A stretch of 64,000 nt of DNA from an uncultured Candidatus Melainabacteria bacterium (GCA_934757245.1 CAKVLH010000001.1:124001-188000); one strand, 5' to 3'. Shown: positions 43,454 to 55,877, counted from the first letter of the stretch. Notes: a model not told the origin generated them from the letters alone. Numbers and translations are program-made.

Positions 43454-45160
43454 TTATACTTGATTATTTTTTGGAGCAAACATTTTACCAAGAATACCTG
43501 CAATTATTGCACCGCCACCGATTAATCCTAACAATTTCTTAGTTGAAGGATTACGTTTTAACAATGCTTCGACATCAGTTTTGCCGTTCTTTTCAACGAA
43601 TTCTTTAAGCAATTGTTCTTGAGTTTTAGCTTCACCTTTAGGTAATTTTGCTTTTGCTTCGTCAACCAATTTTTGAGCGGTATTCTTAGCTTCAGCTTCA
43701 ACTTTCATCATATCATCAGTAATTGCTTCTTTTGCTTTTTGTGCGATTTGTTCTTCAGTAAGAGGAGCAGAAGCACCTACTGTATATTCAACTTTAAAGC
43801 CTTCAGGAAGTTTAGCATGCTCTGGTACGGTAAATGATGGAGGAGTAGCCTTTGGTGCTTTTGGAGCCTTGATAGGTTTGTGGCTTTTGCCGTACAAGAT
43901 ACCATCTTTTACATAAGCACCTTCACCATATTGAGTTGTAATTTTCTCCATTGCTATTTTAATATCAGCATTTGCTTTTTTCATAGCAGCTCCGGCATCT
44001 GTAATTGAAGTCCAAGCTTGAGAAAGTGCATTTAATTTTCCTTCTGATTTATTAATAGCTTCTTCAATTATTTTAGCATCTACGTTGCCATTAAACAATT
44101 TTTCAAATGCTTGTTTTTCGCTCTTGCTCAAACCTTCTGTGAATTTTTCAAGAATAGTTTTTTCATCTTTGATATCACCAATAGGAATATCACCATTTCT
44201 TATAATTGCTTTTAACAATTGCCAGCCCTTAATTGTTGTACCGTTGCCATTCTTTGCGGCTGCTTCTGTGTATTTAGTTTGTAATTTCTTTAACATTTCT
44301 AAGCGATTCTTTTCACCTTTAGAAATTGCTTTCAATTTATTTGCGGCTAAGTTTTGATCTCTAGTATATAACTCTTTCAAATCTTTGCCTGTATGTTCTT
44401 GAATTGTTTTAAATGCTGAATCCACTTTTGCAGTTGCATCTTGTTGAGCTTGTTTTACTTCTAAATAATACTTAACAGCTTCTGGTTTGCCAACTTTTGC
44501 GTTTGCAATATCTTTTTGTGCAACTAGTTGATGTGTATAGTCAACGATTTCATTAGCAACTTTTTCTTTTGCAACTTTGATTTCTTCTGGAGTACCTGTG
44601 TATTCTAATCTTTCTGCGATATCTTTAGCTGTAGTTCTCAATTCATTTTCTAGAGTTGCTAGTTTAGCTTTATCTTCGCCTGCAGAGTAAAGTTGATGTG
44701 CTTTATGTTGCATTGTTTGAGCTAATGTAGCTGTTTTTTTAGTGCCTTCTGTTGCAGAAGTCGGATTAGCTTTCTTCAATTCTTCAATTTTAGCATTAAC
44801 TAATTCTGTTCTTTTTGCTTCATAAGCTTCAGTTTTTGCTTTCAAATCAGCTTCTAACTTATTATAATTTTCGTCAGGAACTACAGCACCATTTTTATTT
44901 GCTTCAATGTATGCTTTTGCATCTTTTCTAGCTTGAATAGCCTTATTTTGTTGCTCTGTATCAGAAATTGCTTCTTTTACAGTTGATTCAAACTTGTCAT
45001 CAGCTTCTTTGATGATATCTTCGTAAGATGTATATTTTGCAGGTGAAGTTGCATATGCACCTGCAGCACCTAAACCGCCACCAATAACTGCACCTGTTGC
45101 AACATAAGGCAATGCTGATTTTTGTTGAACTTGTGGTTGAATTGCTAATTCGTCTGACAT
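43454..45160 (-). CDS. Coiled-coil protein with glycine-rich terminal membrane segments
   Basis: A 568-residue Ala/Lys/Glu-rich protein that I do not recognise. Near the N-terminus a glycine-zipper-like hydrophobic stretch (VATGAVIGGGLGAAGAYA, about 20-37) is followed by KYTSYEDIIKEADDKFE. The middle (about 45-530) is helical with coiled-coil character and a Pro/Lys patch (KAPKAPKATPPSF). The C-terminus has a second hydrophobic segment (LLGLIGGGAIIAGILGKMF). It may be anchored at both ends. AGGAG precedes the ATG. It converges on the ftnA terminator. Confidence 0.65.
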   Translation of the reverse strand: MSDELAIQPQVQQKSALPYVATGAVIGGGLGAAGAYATSPAKYTSYEDIIKEADDKFESTVKEAISDTEQQNKAIQARKDAKAYIEANKNGAVVPDENYNKLEADLKAKTEAYEAKRTELVNAKIEELKKANPTSATEGTKKTATLAQTMQHKAHQLYSAGEDKAKLATLENELRTTAKDIAERLEYTGTPEEIKVAKEKVANEIVDYTHQLVAQKDIANAKVGKPEAVKYYLEVKQAQQDATAKVDSAFKTIQEHTGKDLKELYTRDQNLAANKLKAISKGEKNRLEMLKKLQTKYTEAAAKNGNGTTIKGWQLLKAIIRNGDIPIGDIKDEKTILEKFTEGLSKSEKQAFEKLFNGNVDAKIIEEAINKSEGKLNALSQAWTSITDAGAAMKKANADIKIAMEKITTQYGEGAYVKDGILYGKSHKPIKAPKAPKATPPSFTVPEHAKLPEGFKVEYTVGASAPLTEEQIAQKAKEAITDDMMKVEAEAKNTAQKLVDEAKAKLPKGEAKTQEQLLKEFVEKNGKTDVEALLKRNPSTKKLLGLIGGGAIIAGILGKMFAPKNNQV

Positions 45161-45402
45161 AACTAATTACTCCTATATTTTACAATTACTATTTAATTTT
45201 CCCTAATTGTTATTAATCCCATTAAAATTCTACAATCTTTTGGTCTTATATATCTAAACGCTCGAACAAAATAAAAATTGCTATTTTTACGACATGAAAT
45301 TTTATTCAAATTCGTGCATTAGCTCTAAAACTATTATACTGACTGAATTGTAGCTTGCAAATTCGTCTTTACAAAACTTAATATTTTATTTTAAAAGGTT
45401 AT

Positions 45403-45431
45403 TTTACTTAAAAATCTTTTCGTGTTAGACT
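45403..45431 (+). promoter_or_regulatory. Promoter of der, predicted near-leaderless
   Basis: TTTACT (45403-45408), 17-base spacer, extended -10 TGtTAGACT (TAGACT 45426-45431), then nine bases to the ATG and no ribosome site. Bases 45161-45402 hold the upstream region of the divergent gene and otherwise nothing I recognise, apart from TATATATC near 45247-45254, similar to the element described at 31211. Confidence 0.5.
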
Positions 45432-45440
45432 AAACGTATT

Positions 45441-46781
45441 ATGAATAGAAAACCAATTATCGCAATAGTAGGAAGACCAAATGTTGGAAAATCAACATTT
45501 GTAAATAGATTAGTAGGAAAAAGACAATCAATTGTTGACGACCGTCCGGGAGTTACAAGAGATAGAATTTATTTTGACGTAGAATGGCAAAATAAACCAT
45601 TTACGGTTATTGATACAGGTGGTATTATTCCCGGGGATGAAGACGAAATAATGCTTTCAATTTATGACCAAGCAAAAATAGCTTGCGAAGAAGCCGACAA
45701 AATTATTTTTATTGTTGACGGTTTAGAAGGCGTAACACCTGTTGATTCTGATATTGCAAATATATTAAGACAAAGCAACAAACCTATTTTCCTTGCAGTT
45801 AATAAGGTTGATTCGCATAACCAAATTACTATGATTAGTGATTTTTATTCTTTGGCAATTGGTGAACCAATCGCAATTTCAGCATTGCATGGTTCAGGCG
45901 GTGTTGGAGATTTGTTAGAAGAAATTACTTCCGATTTCTCTTATGACGTAGAAGAAGAGGAAGATAAAACAATCAAAATTGCAATTGTTGGACGTCCAAA
46001 TGCCGGTAAGTCTTCAATTGTAAATGCTTTATTAGGAGAAAAACGTGTAATAGTATCGGATGTTTCAGGTACAACCAGAGATAGCATCGACTCACGCTTA
46101 ACTTATAATGACCAAGAATTTGTAATTATTGATACAGCAGGCATCAGAAAAAAAGCAAAAGTTGACTACGGTGTAGAAAAATTTGCAGTTGACAGAGCTA
46201 TTCGTTCAATTAGAGAATGTGATGTTGCTTTGATGGTAATTGATGCAACTGAAGCGATAAATGGGATTTCAGACCAAGACAAGAAAATAGCTTCTATTAT
46301 TACTGATGCAGGAAAAGGCATGGTAATTGCGATTAACAAATGGGATTTGATTGAAGACAAAAAATCAAACACAATTAATAAATTTGAAGAAAAAATTGCA
46401 CGTGAAATTCCGTTCTTGGATTATGTGCCAAAAATATACATAAGCGCAGTTACTCATCAAAGATTGAACCAAATATTTACAAGAGTCGTAGAAGTTCAAA
46501 AAGAACGCTCAAAACGTGTTTCTACAGGTTTGTTGAACAAGGTTATTAATGAAGCGTATGCTCTTAATCCTCCGCAAACAATTAGAAATAAACGTTTGAA
46601 AATAATGTATTCAACTCAAGCTACGATTGAACCACCTACATTTATTTTATTTGCAAACAATGAAGATTTGATGAAAGACCATTACAAACGCTATATGGAA
46701 AATAAATTGCGTGAAGCGTTCGGTTTTATGGGAACACCAATTCGTATTTCAGTAAGAACAAGAAGCGAAAAGAAGAAGTAG
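45441..46781 (+). CDS. der: Ribosome assembly GTPase Der (EngA)
   Basis: A double-GTPase needed for 50S subunit assembly (family knowledge). The 446-residue protein has two G domains, each with a P-loop (GRPNVGKST near residue 11, GRPNAGKSS near 183), DTGG/DTAG switch II motifs and NKxD motifs (VNKVDS, INKWDL). It closes with the KH-like C-terminal domain (YSTQATIEPPTFILFANN). Full length. The start directly follows a -10 box without a ribosome site. Confidence 0.96.
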   Translation: MNRKPIIAIVGRPNVGKSTFVNRLVGKRQSIVDDRPGVTRDRIYFDVEWQNKPFTVIDTGGIIPGDEDEIMLSIYDQAKIACEEADKIIFIVDGLEGVTPVDSDIANILRQSNKPIFLAVNKVDSHNQITMISDFYSLAIGEPIAISALHGSGGVGDLLEEITSDFSYDVEEEEDKTIKIAIVGRPNAGKSSIVNALLGEKRVIVSDVSGTTRDSIDSRLTYNDQEFVIIDTAGIRKKAKVDYGVEKFAVDRAIRSIRECDVALMVIDATEAINGISDQDKKIASIITDAGKGMVIAINKWDLIEDKKSNTINKFEEKIAREIPFLDYVPKIYISAVTHQRLNQIFTRVVEVQKERSKRVSTGLLNKVINEAYALNPPQTIRNKRLKIMYSTQATIEPPTFILFANNEDLMKDHYKRYMENKLREAFGFMGTPIRISVRTRSEKKK

Positions 46782-46826
46782 CGCATCTATAAATGTGGTT
46801 TTTCCAAACTAATGGATTGCTTTGTC

Positions 46827-47429
46827 TTATTTAATTATAACAATGTCACCGCGTTTAACTTCTTGCGAAAGCTCCTTTATAACTTCGTTATCCATACGCA
46901 TGCAACCATGAGAAGCATATTTCCCGATGCTACTTAAATCGTTTGTGCCATGGATAAATTCGCCTGTTTGTGATTGTTCGCCTGTTTGTGGGTCAATTTT
47001 ATTTAAACAGATAATTTTAGGTCCGTAAGCTCCTGGATTGCGTCTTCTTTTTGTTCCACGAGGTGCTGTTCTATACGGATAAGTTTCTGTATGTGTAATT
47101 ATTCTAACTCCTTTAGAAGTCGGCGTACTTTCTTTACCGCTTGCGATTAAGTAAGCCATTTCTGCTTCACCTTGAATATTGTATTTATAAAGAGTGTTTG
47201 TACTTAAATCGACAACAAACTTTGCAGTCTTTTTTTCTCCTGCAATTTCTATATCAGGAGATGGAGCGCCTGCTAAAATATTTTTACTATCAGTTCCTTT
47301 CGGAGTTGCAGTTGTAATAGAAAAATCGTCTTTTTGCGGATTTTGTGCGCAAATTCTATTTGCACTTAGCGGTAATGACGCTATTGCTAAAGTTAAACCA
47401 ATAGTTTTAAATGTATTTGTAATTCGCAT
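46827..47429 (-). CDS. L,D-transpeptidase (YkuD domain), secreted
   Basis: Cross-links or modifies peptidoglycan or anchors lipoprotein through 3-3 bonds (family knowledge). The 200-residue product (ATG at 47429 preferred; 47444 also possible) has a signal peptide (TIGLTLAIASLPLSANRICA) and a linker. Its YkuD domain shows HGT...SHGCMRM, where the Cys of SHGC is the nucleophile. An Arg-rich GTKRRRNPGAYGPK loop precedes it. No clear ribosome site. It sits next to the HTH/zinc-ribbon gene. Confidence 0.87.
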   Translation of the reverse strand: MRITNTFKTIGLTLAIASLPLSANRICAQNPQKDDFSITTATPKGTDSKNILAGAPSPDIEIAGEKKTAKFVVDLSTNTLYKYNIQGEAEMAYLIASGKESTPTSKGVRIITHTETYPYRTAPRGTKRRRNPGAYGPKIICLNKIDPQTGEQSQTGEFIHGTNDLSSIGKYASHGCMRMDNEVIKELSQEVKRGDIVIIK

Positions 47430-47477
47430 ACTAAAATAAAACATGTGAAAATAATTTTTGCTAGTAAAAATTATTAA

Positions 47478-47882
47478 CTATTCTTTTATTTGAAAAATGC
47501 ATTTTACGCAATGTGCTTTTGGTTGTAAAACTAAATTGTCTTCTAAATCGTACATTCTTGCGATTCGTGTAACCAAAGGCTCTCCACAAAGCGGACATCT
47601 TAAATTTGTTTCACGATTCAAGATTTTTGTCTTTAATTCATCAATTATTTCTTGGCTAACAATTTCAAATTTGTAATCTCTCTCCAAGCTTTTAAGCTCT
47701 TTTGGAGAACATTTTAACACTCTTGCTAATTGTTGCCTTTGAGTTACAGACAAAAATAATTCTTTGCCGGATTCAATGTCTTCCAAAATTTCTTGTTTAA
47801 TATTGGTTTTCTTCGCTAGTCCGACTACAGATAAACCGGCATGCTCTCTTCTTTTTTGTATAAATTCTGCTAAACTTTCCAT
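47478..47882 (-). CDS. XRE-type HTH protein with C-terminal zinc ribbon
   Basis: A 134-residue probable regulator. Residues 5-65 form an XRE/Cro helix-turn-helix (FIQKRREHAGLSVVGLAKKT, IEDIESGK-like core, LARVLKCSPKEL). The C-terminus carries a CxxC...CxxC zinc ribbon (CPLCGEP and CVKCIF). The combination is unusual but known in scattered regulators. The ATG at 47882 has no ribosome site and lies exactly six bases after a TAAAAT -10 box, so the transcript is predicted leaderless. Confidence 0.75.
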   Translation of the reverse strand: MESLAEFIQKRREHAGLSVVGLAKKTNIKQEILEDIESGKELFLSVTQRQQLARVLKCSPKELKSLERDYKFEIVSQEIIDELKTKILNRETNLRCPLCGEPLVTRIARMYDLEDNLVLQPKAHCVKCIFQIKE

Positions 47883-47888
47883 AAGGAA

Positions 47889-47917
47889 ATTTTACCATTC
47901 TCTATTATTTTATACAA
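47889..47917 (-). promoter_or_regulatory. Promoter of the HTH/zinc-ribbon gene, predicted leaderless
   Basis: On the minus strand TTGTAT (47917-47912), 17-base spacer, extended -10 TGgTAAAAT (TAAAAT 47894-47889), then six bases (TTCCTT) to the ATG. Confidence 0.6.
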
Positions 47918-47924
47918 GTAACTA

Positions 47925-47953
47925 TTGAGAATTAAGATAAATAGAGTTATACT
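47925..47953 (+). promoter_or_regulatory. Promoter of the 47977 gene
   Basis: TTGAGA (47925-47930), 17-base spacer, TATACT (47948-47953), then AGGGG before the ATG. It is divergent from the promoter at 47889-47917, with the -35 boxes almost touching. Confidence 0.65.
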
Positions 47954-47976
47954 ATAGGCAAAATAGGGGTATAAAC

Positions 47977-48690
47977 ATGTTTAATAAATTGTTATCTATT
48001 TTAATATTGTCATCAGTAATTGGCTTAAATTCATTACCTGTATTAGCAGAATGTTGTGAAACAACAAAAGCTATTGAGCATTTAGATGTTCATAAAAATG
48101 CACCATGTAATGTTGTAACAATTACAAATTTAAGAAAAACTGTAGAAAAAGGTAACGTTTTGCAATTTGTGTTTGATGAAAAATATTTTTCAAAATGCTC
48201 ACAAGCAGGAACGTTAGTTCACTTTGTTGTTCCTCAAGCACTTTATACTACAGAAGGAACTTTGCTTTTGCCTTGTGGAACAAAAATTGTCGCAGAGGTT
48301 ACGAATGTTGAAAAACCAAAATGGTTTAACAAAAATGCAAGAGTAAGTTTAGTTTTTAGAAAAATTGTAATGCCCGATAATACTTGTATAGATATTAAAG
48401 CGCGTCCATTTACTAAAGACTATAAGCTAAAAGAAGGACCTTGGACAACGGCGGGAAAATTGACATTGTCAACATTAACTCTGGGCATGGCAGGCGCCGG
48501 TGCCGGTGTTGGTTTTGCATTTATTCCTAATCCGGCAAAAATCGGAACAGGTTTAGCAATTGGTATTCCAATTGGTTGCGGTGTGGGTTTAGCTTTAGGA
48601 TTGATAACTCCTGGATGTCATTATAAAGCTAAAAAAGGTGAAAGTGTCTATGCAATATTAATTGATGAATTCAGTATTTGTAATCAATAA
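47977..48690 (+). CDS. Secreted/envelope protein with glycine-rich hydrophobic segment
   Basis: A 237-residue protein with a signal peptide (ILSSVIGLNSLPVLA, cleavage about residue 24) and a mature N-terminus ECCETTK. A beta-rich domain follows (about 45-150; the TNLRKTVEKGNVLQFVF and LPCGTKIVAEVTNVEKPKWF pattern recalls proteins with an envelope-stress or TrbI-like barrel, not proven). Next comes a Gly-rich hydrophobic stretch (GMAGAGAGVGFAFIPNPAKI, about 167-186) and GIPIGCGVGLALGLITPG. A two-strand end closes it. Six or more cysteines in the exported part may form disulfides. Not assigned. Confidence 0.65.
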   Translation: MFNKLLSILILSSVIGLNSLPVLAECCETTKAIEHLDVHKNAPCNVVTITNLRKTVEKGNVLQFVFDEKYFSKCSQAGTLVHFVVPQALYTTEGTLLLPCGTKIVAEVTNVEKPKWFNKNARVSLVFRKIVMPDNTCIDIKARPFTKDYKLKEGPWTTAGKLTLSTLTLGMAGAGAGVGFAFIPNPAKIGTGLAIGIPIGCGVGLALGLITPGCHYKAKKGESVYAILIDEFSICNQ

Positions 48691-48716
48691 AAAATGCGCC
48701 AACCGGCGCATTTTTT
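48688..48716. terminator. Bidirectional terminator
   Basis: The stem AAAAAATGCGCC/GGCGCATTTTTT with a short loop (AACC) lies exactly between convergent genes ending at 48690 and 48717. A and T runs on both sides allow use in either direction. Confidence 0.88.
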
Positions 48717-49141
48717 CTAATTATGATTTGATTTAACTTCATCTTTAGCAACTTCTGTTTGCTCGTCTTTAATCTTTAATTCTGCCTCGCGAGCCTTAAT
48801 CATAGCTTGAAGAATTGTATCATCTTGAGCCTGCTTTTTTATATCAGCAAATACAGCTTTCAATTCTTCATCACTCAAACCTTGCGGTGCTTTCATACAA
48901 ACAACAAGTTTTTGTTTTCTGAACGTAAAATACGTAGCAACCATAATTCCCCAAAGCAAAAGCCCTTGGATTAAACCGATAGAAGGTAAAGTGTCAGTAT
49001 ATGATGCGCCGAAGTTCCAAAGGTGCATGCAAACCCAACCAGGAAATGCACCGAAACCTGCAACTAGACAAGTTACGATAAAACCTGCCATAATCAATCC
49101 TCTAACTCCGTTTATCTGTATAACGTTAAAATTCTTTTTCA

Positions 49142-49142
<1 letters not shown>
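48717..49142 (-). CDS. Small membrane protein with helical tail
   Basis: A 141-residue protein with two membrane helices (GLIMAGFIVTCLVAGFGAF at about 15-33 and IGLIQGLLLWGIMVATYFTF at about 55-74) and a charged cytoplasmic helix (LSDEELKAVFADIKKQAQDD). Not recognised. The ATG overlaps the stop of ligA by one base, so it is translated together with ligA. The tail ends EVAKDEVKSNHN. Confidence 0.62.
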
Positions 49143-52355
<3,213 letters not shown>

Positions 52356-52384
52356 TTTTATTACCTCACACCCAAATTGTGCTT

Positions 52385-52527
52385 ATTTGCGTTGTACTAC
52401 CCACCCCTTGAGGGAGGGTCGAAATCTTTGATTTCGGGGAGGGGTACATTATAAATCCCCGCACCCGCATTCGTAAGACTCCTTTCGTTCGTCAACGACT
52501 GCTCCCTCTCCCTCAAGGGGTGAGGGT
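52385..52527. repeat. Dispersed GC-rich intergenic repeat, copy 5
   Basis: Holds the 36-base segment 52404-52439, the perfect inverse of 26443-26478. A CGCATTCGTAAGACTCCTTT stretch follows, and then a second hairpin (CTCCCTCTCCCTCAAGGGGT) running up to the stop codon of the DUF4330 gene. Confidence 0.8.
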
Positions 52528-53064
52528 TTACCCTACTTGATTATTTGCTCCATCGTCTTTTACGTCTAAATCAGTAGTTACTCTTACATCAGAAATAGTT
52601 CCGTTAAACTTGTAGCTTCCGCCTTCTAATGTAACAGGCAAGCCCATTTTAATTTTATTACCACCGACAACTGCACCGTCTTTTGTAATTTTTGCTGTAT
52701 CGGTAATTGTTACAACAGCATCATAGATTGCAGGTTGAGTCGGGTCTTTAACTAAAATATATTGCTCAACTGCTTTAGAAGACGCAACAGCGGTTTTCCT
52801 AACATCTGAAGATACTTCTAAAACATTTAATTCTGTATAAGGCACATTTCTGATTGTAATAAATGTTTTATCATTAGCTTTGATAGGAAAATCTTCGCCA
52901 GTAACGGTTACACCTCTTAAAAATACTTGGAAAGTAATAGGTGAAGTTGCTTCAATTTGTTTATCTGCTGTTTGTCTAAAGTGTTTTGTTGTCATTACTC
53001 CAACTATAAGTGCGATAATTACGCCTAATACAATTAGAATATCTACTAAGTGAAAATTTTTCAT
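52528..53064 (-). CDS. DUF4330 family membrane-anchored protein
   Basis: A 178-residue protein with one N-terminal anchor (LVDILIVLGVIIALIVGVM, about 5-23) and an extracytoplasmic beta-rich domain. I recognise the DUF4330 wording: FQVFLRGV, NDKTFITIRNVPYTELNVLEV, YDAVVTITDTAKITKDGAVV, GNKIKMGLPVTLEG and GTISDVRV. The family occurs in cyanobacteria and Firmicutes and has no established function that I know of. Two dispersed repeats flank the gene. Confidence 0.8.
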   Translation of the reverse strand: MKNFHLVDILIVLGVIIALIVGVMTTKHFRQTADKQIEATSPITFQVFLRGVTVTGEDFPIKANDKTFITIRNVPYTELNVLEVSSDVRKTAVASSKAVEQYILVKDPTQPAIYDAVVTITDTAKITKDGAVVGGNKIKMGLPVTLEGGSYKFNGTISDVRVTTDLDVKDDGANNQVG

Positions 53065-53089
53065 ATTTTACCTTTCTTCTTATAATTTG

Positions 53090-53128
53090 TTCCCTCGCCC
53101 CTTGTGAGAGAGGGTTAGGGAGAGGGGG
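53090..53128. repeat. Dispersed GC-rich intergenic repeat, copy 6
   Basis: TCGCCCCTTGTGAGAGAGGG followed by TTAGGGAGAGGGGG, nearly identical to copy 4 (36658-36695). It fills the gap between the rfaE1-like and DUF4330 genes. Confidence 0.75.
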
Positions 53129-53148
53129 ATTCCTCAAACCGTGTAAAA

Positions 53149-54162
53149 CTAAATTTCTAATACAATTCTTTCAGGCACAGAATCTAAAATTTCATCAATG
53201 CTTGTTGTTGCACAACCAAACTGTTTAACTACAATTCCTGCTGCAATGTTTCCTATAATCGCTGCATAAACAGGCTCTGCACCACAAGCCAAAGCCAATG
53301 TATAAACAGCTGTAACTGTATCACCTGCACCTGTAACGTCAAAAACTTCTGCTTTATTAAACACAGGAATGTGTGTGTATTTGTTATTAGGCTCAACAAC
53401 AACCATGCCGTCCGCACCACAAGTAATCAAAATTGCATCAGCACCTGTTTCTTTAAGCAATTGATTTCCTGCTTTTAAAAAGTCCTCTTTATTTCGCAAA
53501 TACAAACCAATATATTTTTGCGTATCAGGAAGATTTGGCGTCATAGATGTAATACCTTTATATCTTCCCAAATCTCTTTGAGCGTCAACAATAACTTTTT
53601 TGTCAAACTTTTTCGCTGTATCTACAACTGCTTTTATTACATTATCCGTAAGCGTTCCAATGTGATAATCAGATAAAATAACAGCGTCATGCAAAGGAAC
53701 AAGTTTTTCGATTTCTGCAATCATTTTTGCTTCCGTTTCTTTAGAAATCGGTGCATTTGTTTGTCTATCAATTCTAACAATTTGTTGAGTAATTGAATGA
53801 GAACAAGAACCTGAAATTCTTGTTTTTGTAATTGTTTTTCTGCATTTATCAACTATTAAAGATGAGCAATCGATGTTAGCTTCTTTAAATGCGTTTTTTA
53901 AATCGTTTGCTTGATAATCATCACCAATGATTCCGATTACGCTAACTTTCCCACCGTTAATTTCAGAAACGTTATGTGCTGCGTTAGATGCTCCACCTAA
54001 AATAAATTTAGTATGTGTATGCTGTAAAATCAAAACAGGAGCTTCTCTTGAAATTCTTTCTGTATCTCCGTAAACCATTTCATCAAGAGCCAAATCTCCG
54101 ACTACAAGAATTTTTGAGTCGCCGATTTTTTTGATTAAATCTACTAATTTCTCTTTATCCAT
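53149..54162 (-). CDS. rfaE1: D-glycero-beta-D-manno-heptose-7-phosphate kinase (RfaE1/HldA-like)
   Basis: A PfkB-fold sugar kinase phosphorylating heptose-7-P on the way to ADP-heptose for LPS core (family knowledge). The 337-residue protein shows VVGDLALDEMVYGDTERISR, FILGGASNAAHNV, the catalytic DVTGAGDTV and CGADGMVVVE. The C-terminal cytidylyltransferase half found in fused HldE is absent, so this is the stand-alone kinase form. GAGAG precedes the ATG. It is divergent from the gene at 54244. Confidence 0.87.
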   Translation of the reverse strand: MDKEKLVDLIKKIGDSKILVVGDLALDEMVYGDTERISREAPVLILQHTHTKFILGGASNAAHNVSEINGGKVSVIGIIGDDYQANDLKNAFKEANIDCSSLIVDKCRKTITKTRISGSCSHSITQQIVRIDRQTNAPISKETEAKMIAEIEKLVPLHDAVILSDYHIGTLTDNVIKAVVDTAKKFDKKVIVDAQRDLGRYKGITSMTPNLPDTQKYIGLYLRNKEDFLKAGNQLLKETGADAILITCGADGMVVVEPNNKYTHIPVFNKAEVFDVTGAGDTVTAVYTLALACGAEPVYAAIIGNIAAGIVVKQFGCATTSIDEILDSVPERIVLEI

Positions 54163-54174
54163 ATTAATCTCTCA

Positions 54175-54203
54175 TTGCCTTAAAACGAAATATCCTATAT
54201 AAT
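54175..54203 (+). promoter_or_regulatory. Promoter of the 54244 gene
   Basis: TTGCCT (54175-54180), 17-base spacer, TATAAT (54198-54203), giving a leader of about 35 bases. Confidence 0.62.
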
Positions 54204-54243
54204 GTATTTATATCTTACTACAAAAAAGAAAAGAGAGTTAGAC

Positions 54244-55104
54244 ATGGCGGGAAAGAATGTTTTTAATGATAAAGATTCTATGGACATAAGTGAATTAGCT
54301 TCACTTAATGGAGATATTTCGCCAGAGCTAATTGAACAATTACAACAAAAATTAACGCAAGAAGCACAAACTTTAAGCGGAGAAGAACCTGCTCATCCGA
54401 CTTTTAATGAAAATGATGATACGACACTGTTTGAAGAAGCTCCTGTTCAAAATACAGAGCAACCGATTATAAATGAATCTCAACCGCAAGAAGAACCAAA
54501 AACAGATGTTCCTGAGCAGAAAAAAGATATAAAATTTGACAAAAACTTCGATGACAATTTTATAAAAAAATACAAGGCAAAATTAAACAAGCAAAAAGCC
54601 GGAGAAACGTCTGCTACAAAAACTGATGAAGCGGAAACTACAATTAGTAGTGTTGCATTCGGTGATTTTCAACAAAATAATGAAGATATTGAAAAAGTAT
54701 CAAACGGTAACATTACAGAACGTGCTCTTGATAAAAAGCAAAAAGAATACAATGACAGTTTGGATTTCTTAGACGGTAATGTTAAATATTCTAAGTATGT
54801 AATCTATATTGACCCACAAAATGTGGATTTTATCGATAGTTTAACGGTAAAAGAACGTAAAAATTTAATCAACAAAATTTTACGCGAACAAGATGATATT
54901 GCAATAACCAAACAACGTTTTCAAAAAGCGCAAACCATAATTAAGCATGCCATTGTTGCGATTCTTACAATCGCAATTTCGATTCCTGTAATCTACTATA
55001 CAATCAATGCTTCGCTTGAAGCTTCAATAAATAACTACAGACGCTCTCAATCTATGTTTCAAACATTGTACAAACAAGGCGGAAAAATTAAATCAGTTCG
55101 TTAA
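54244..55104 (+). CDS. Single-pass membrane protein with long acidic cytoplasmic region
   Basis: A 286-residue protein, not recognised. The ATG at 54244 (MAGKNVFNDKD) is chosen over the one at 54202, which overlaps the promoter; GAGAG lies upstream. Residues 1-150 are acidic and Gln/Glu/Thr-rich, probably disordered. A conserved-looking stretch near 180-220 contains YSKYVIYIDPQNVDFIDSLT and KERKNLINKILREQD. One membrane helix follows (IVAILTIAISIPVIYYTI, about 238-255), then a short basic tail. It overlaps a convergent gene by four bases. Confidence 0.65.
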   Translation: MAGKNVFNDKDSMDISELASLNGDISPELIEQLQQKLTQEAQTLSGEEPAHPTFNENDDTTLFEEAPVQNTEQPIINESQPQEEPKTDVPEQKKDIKFDKNFDDNFIKKYKAKLNKQKAGETSATKTDEAETTISSVAFGDFQQNNEDIEKVSNGNITERALDKKQKEYNDSLDFLDGNVKYSKYVIYIDPQNVDFIDSLTVKERKNLINKILREQDDIAITKQRFQKAQTIIKHAIVAILTIAISIPVIYYTINASLEASINNYRRSQSMFQTLYKQGGKIKSVR

Positions 55105-55877
55105 GCAGATTTTTTGCCTAAAATCATATCTGCTGCTGAAAGTCCTAATTTATAGCCACCAATGGATGCACAAACAAATCCAATACCTTTAAGTGTTCCC
55201 GGTAAGAATTTCATTGAACGATTAAGAACTTTCTTTGTTTCGCAATAATCTTTTATTGCATCAGCTTGTTTCTTTAACCAAGTTGATTCTTTGTACCAGC
55301 CTTCTCTATTTACAACCAAATGCTTATCTGTTAATTTATATTCACCCTTTTTAGCAATTAATTCTTCTTTGCCATCTACAATTTTATAAATACCATCTGC
55401 TTTTTCTGTCATGGTTTTGGAATCAAATTTCATATTTTTAGGAATTCCAATAAATCTTTTTGCTAATGTTTCTGAACCAAACATTGCACCTAATGCGCAA
55501 CCTTCTTCTACTAAAGCTTCTTCTTTATTGTCAGATGTTGCTACCTTAACACCGCTGGTTAAACAAATTAATGGGTTGATATTATCGGCAGTGAAGTTTA
55601 AAACCTTACTTATGCCACCAACAACTTTATCTGTTTTTGCTAAATTTTTGATTGATTCTTCTGCACTTACAATTCCAGAAGATAAAGCATTTTCAGAATA
55701 TTTAGCAACATTTGAAACACCTTTTGCAGCGTTTAAAACTTGACCACCTGCAATATCCATGTTCATAGCACCAACAAATGGGTTTGTAGAATTTGCTGCG
55801 CTATCTACTTTACGAAATGAAAATACACCACTTGAAGTTATTGATGGGAGAAATGCTGAGATTCCTTGAATTGCCAT
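55101..55877 (-). CDS. Hypothetical protein with glycine-rich hydrophobic segments
   Basis: A 258-residue protein, not recognised. The ATG at 55877 (MAIQGISAFLP) is preferred over GTG at 55910, which lies only a few bases after the shared AT element. The N-terminus is Ser/Asn-rich without a clear signal peptide (SSGVFSFRKVDSAANSTNPF). The middle has weak hydrophobic stretches (ICLTSGVKVATSD, CALGAMFGSETLAKRF) and the C-terminus has FVCASIGGYKLGLSAADMIL. Residues 140-190 are basic and beta-like (DGIYKIVDGKEELIAKKGEY). Confidence 0.6.
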   Translation of the reverse strand: MAIQGISAFLPSITSSGVFSFRKVDSAANSTNPFVGAMNMDIAGGQVLNAAKGVSNVAKYSENALSSGIVSAEESIKNLAKTDKVVGGISKVLNFTADNINPLICLTSGVKVATSDNKEEALVEEGCALGAMFGSETLAKRFIGIPKNMKFDSKTMTEKADGIYKIVDGKEELIAKKGEYKLTDKHLVVNREGWYKESTWLKKQADAIKDYCETKKVLNRSMKFLPGTLKGIGFVCASIGGYKLGLSAADMILGKKSA

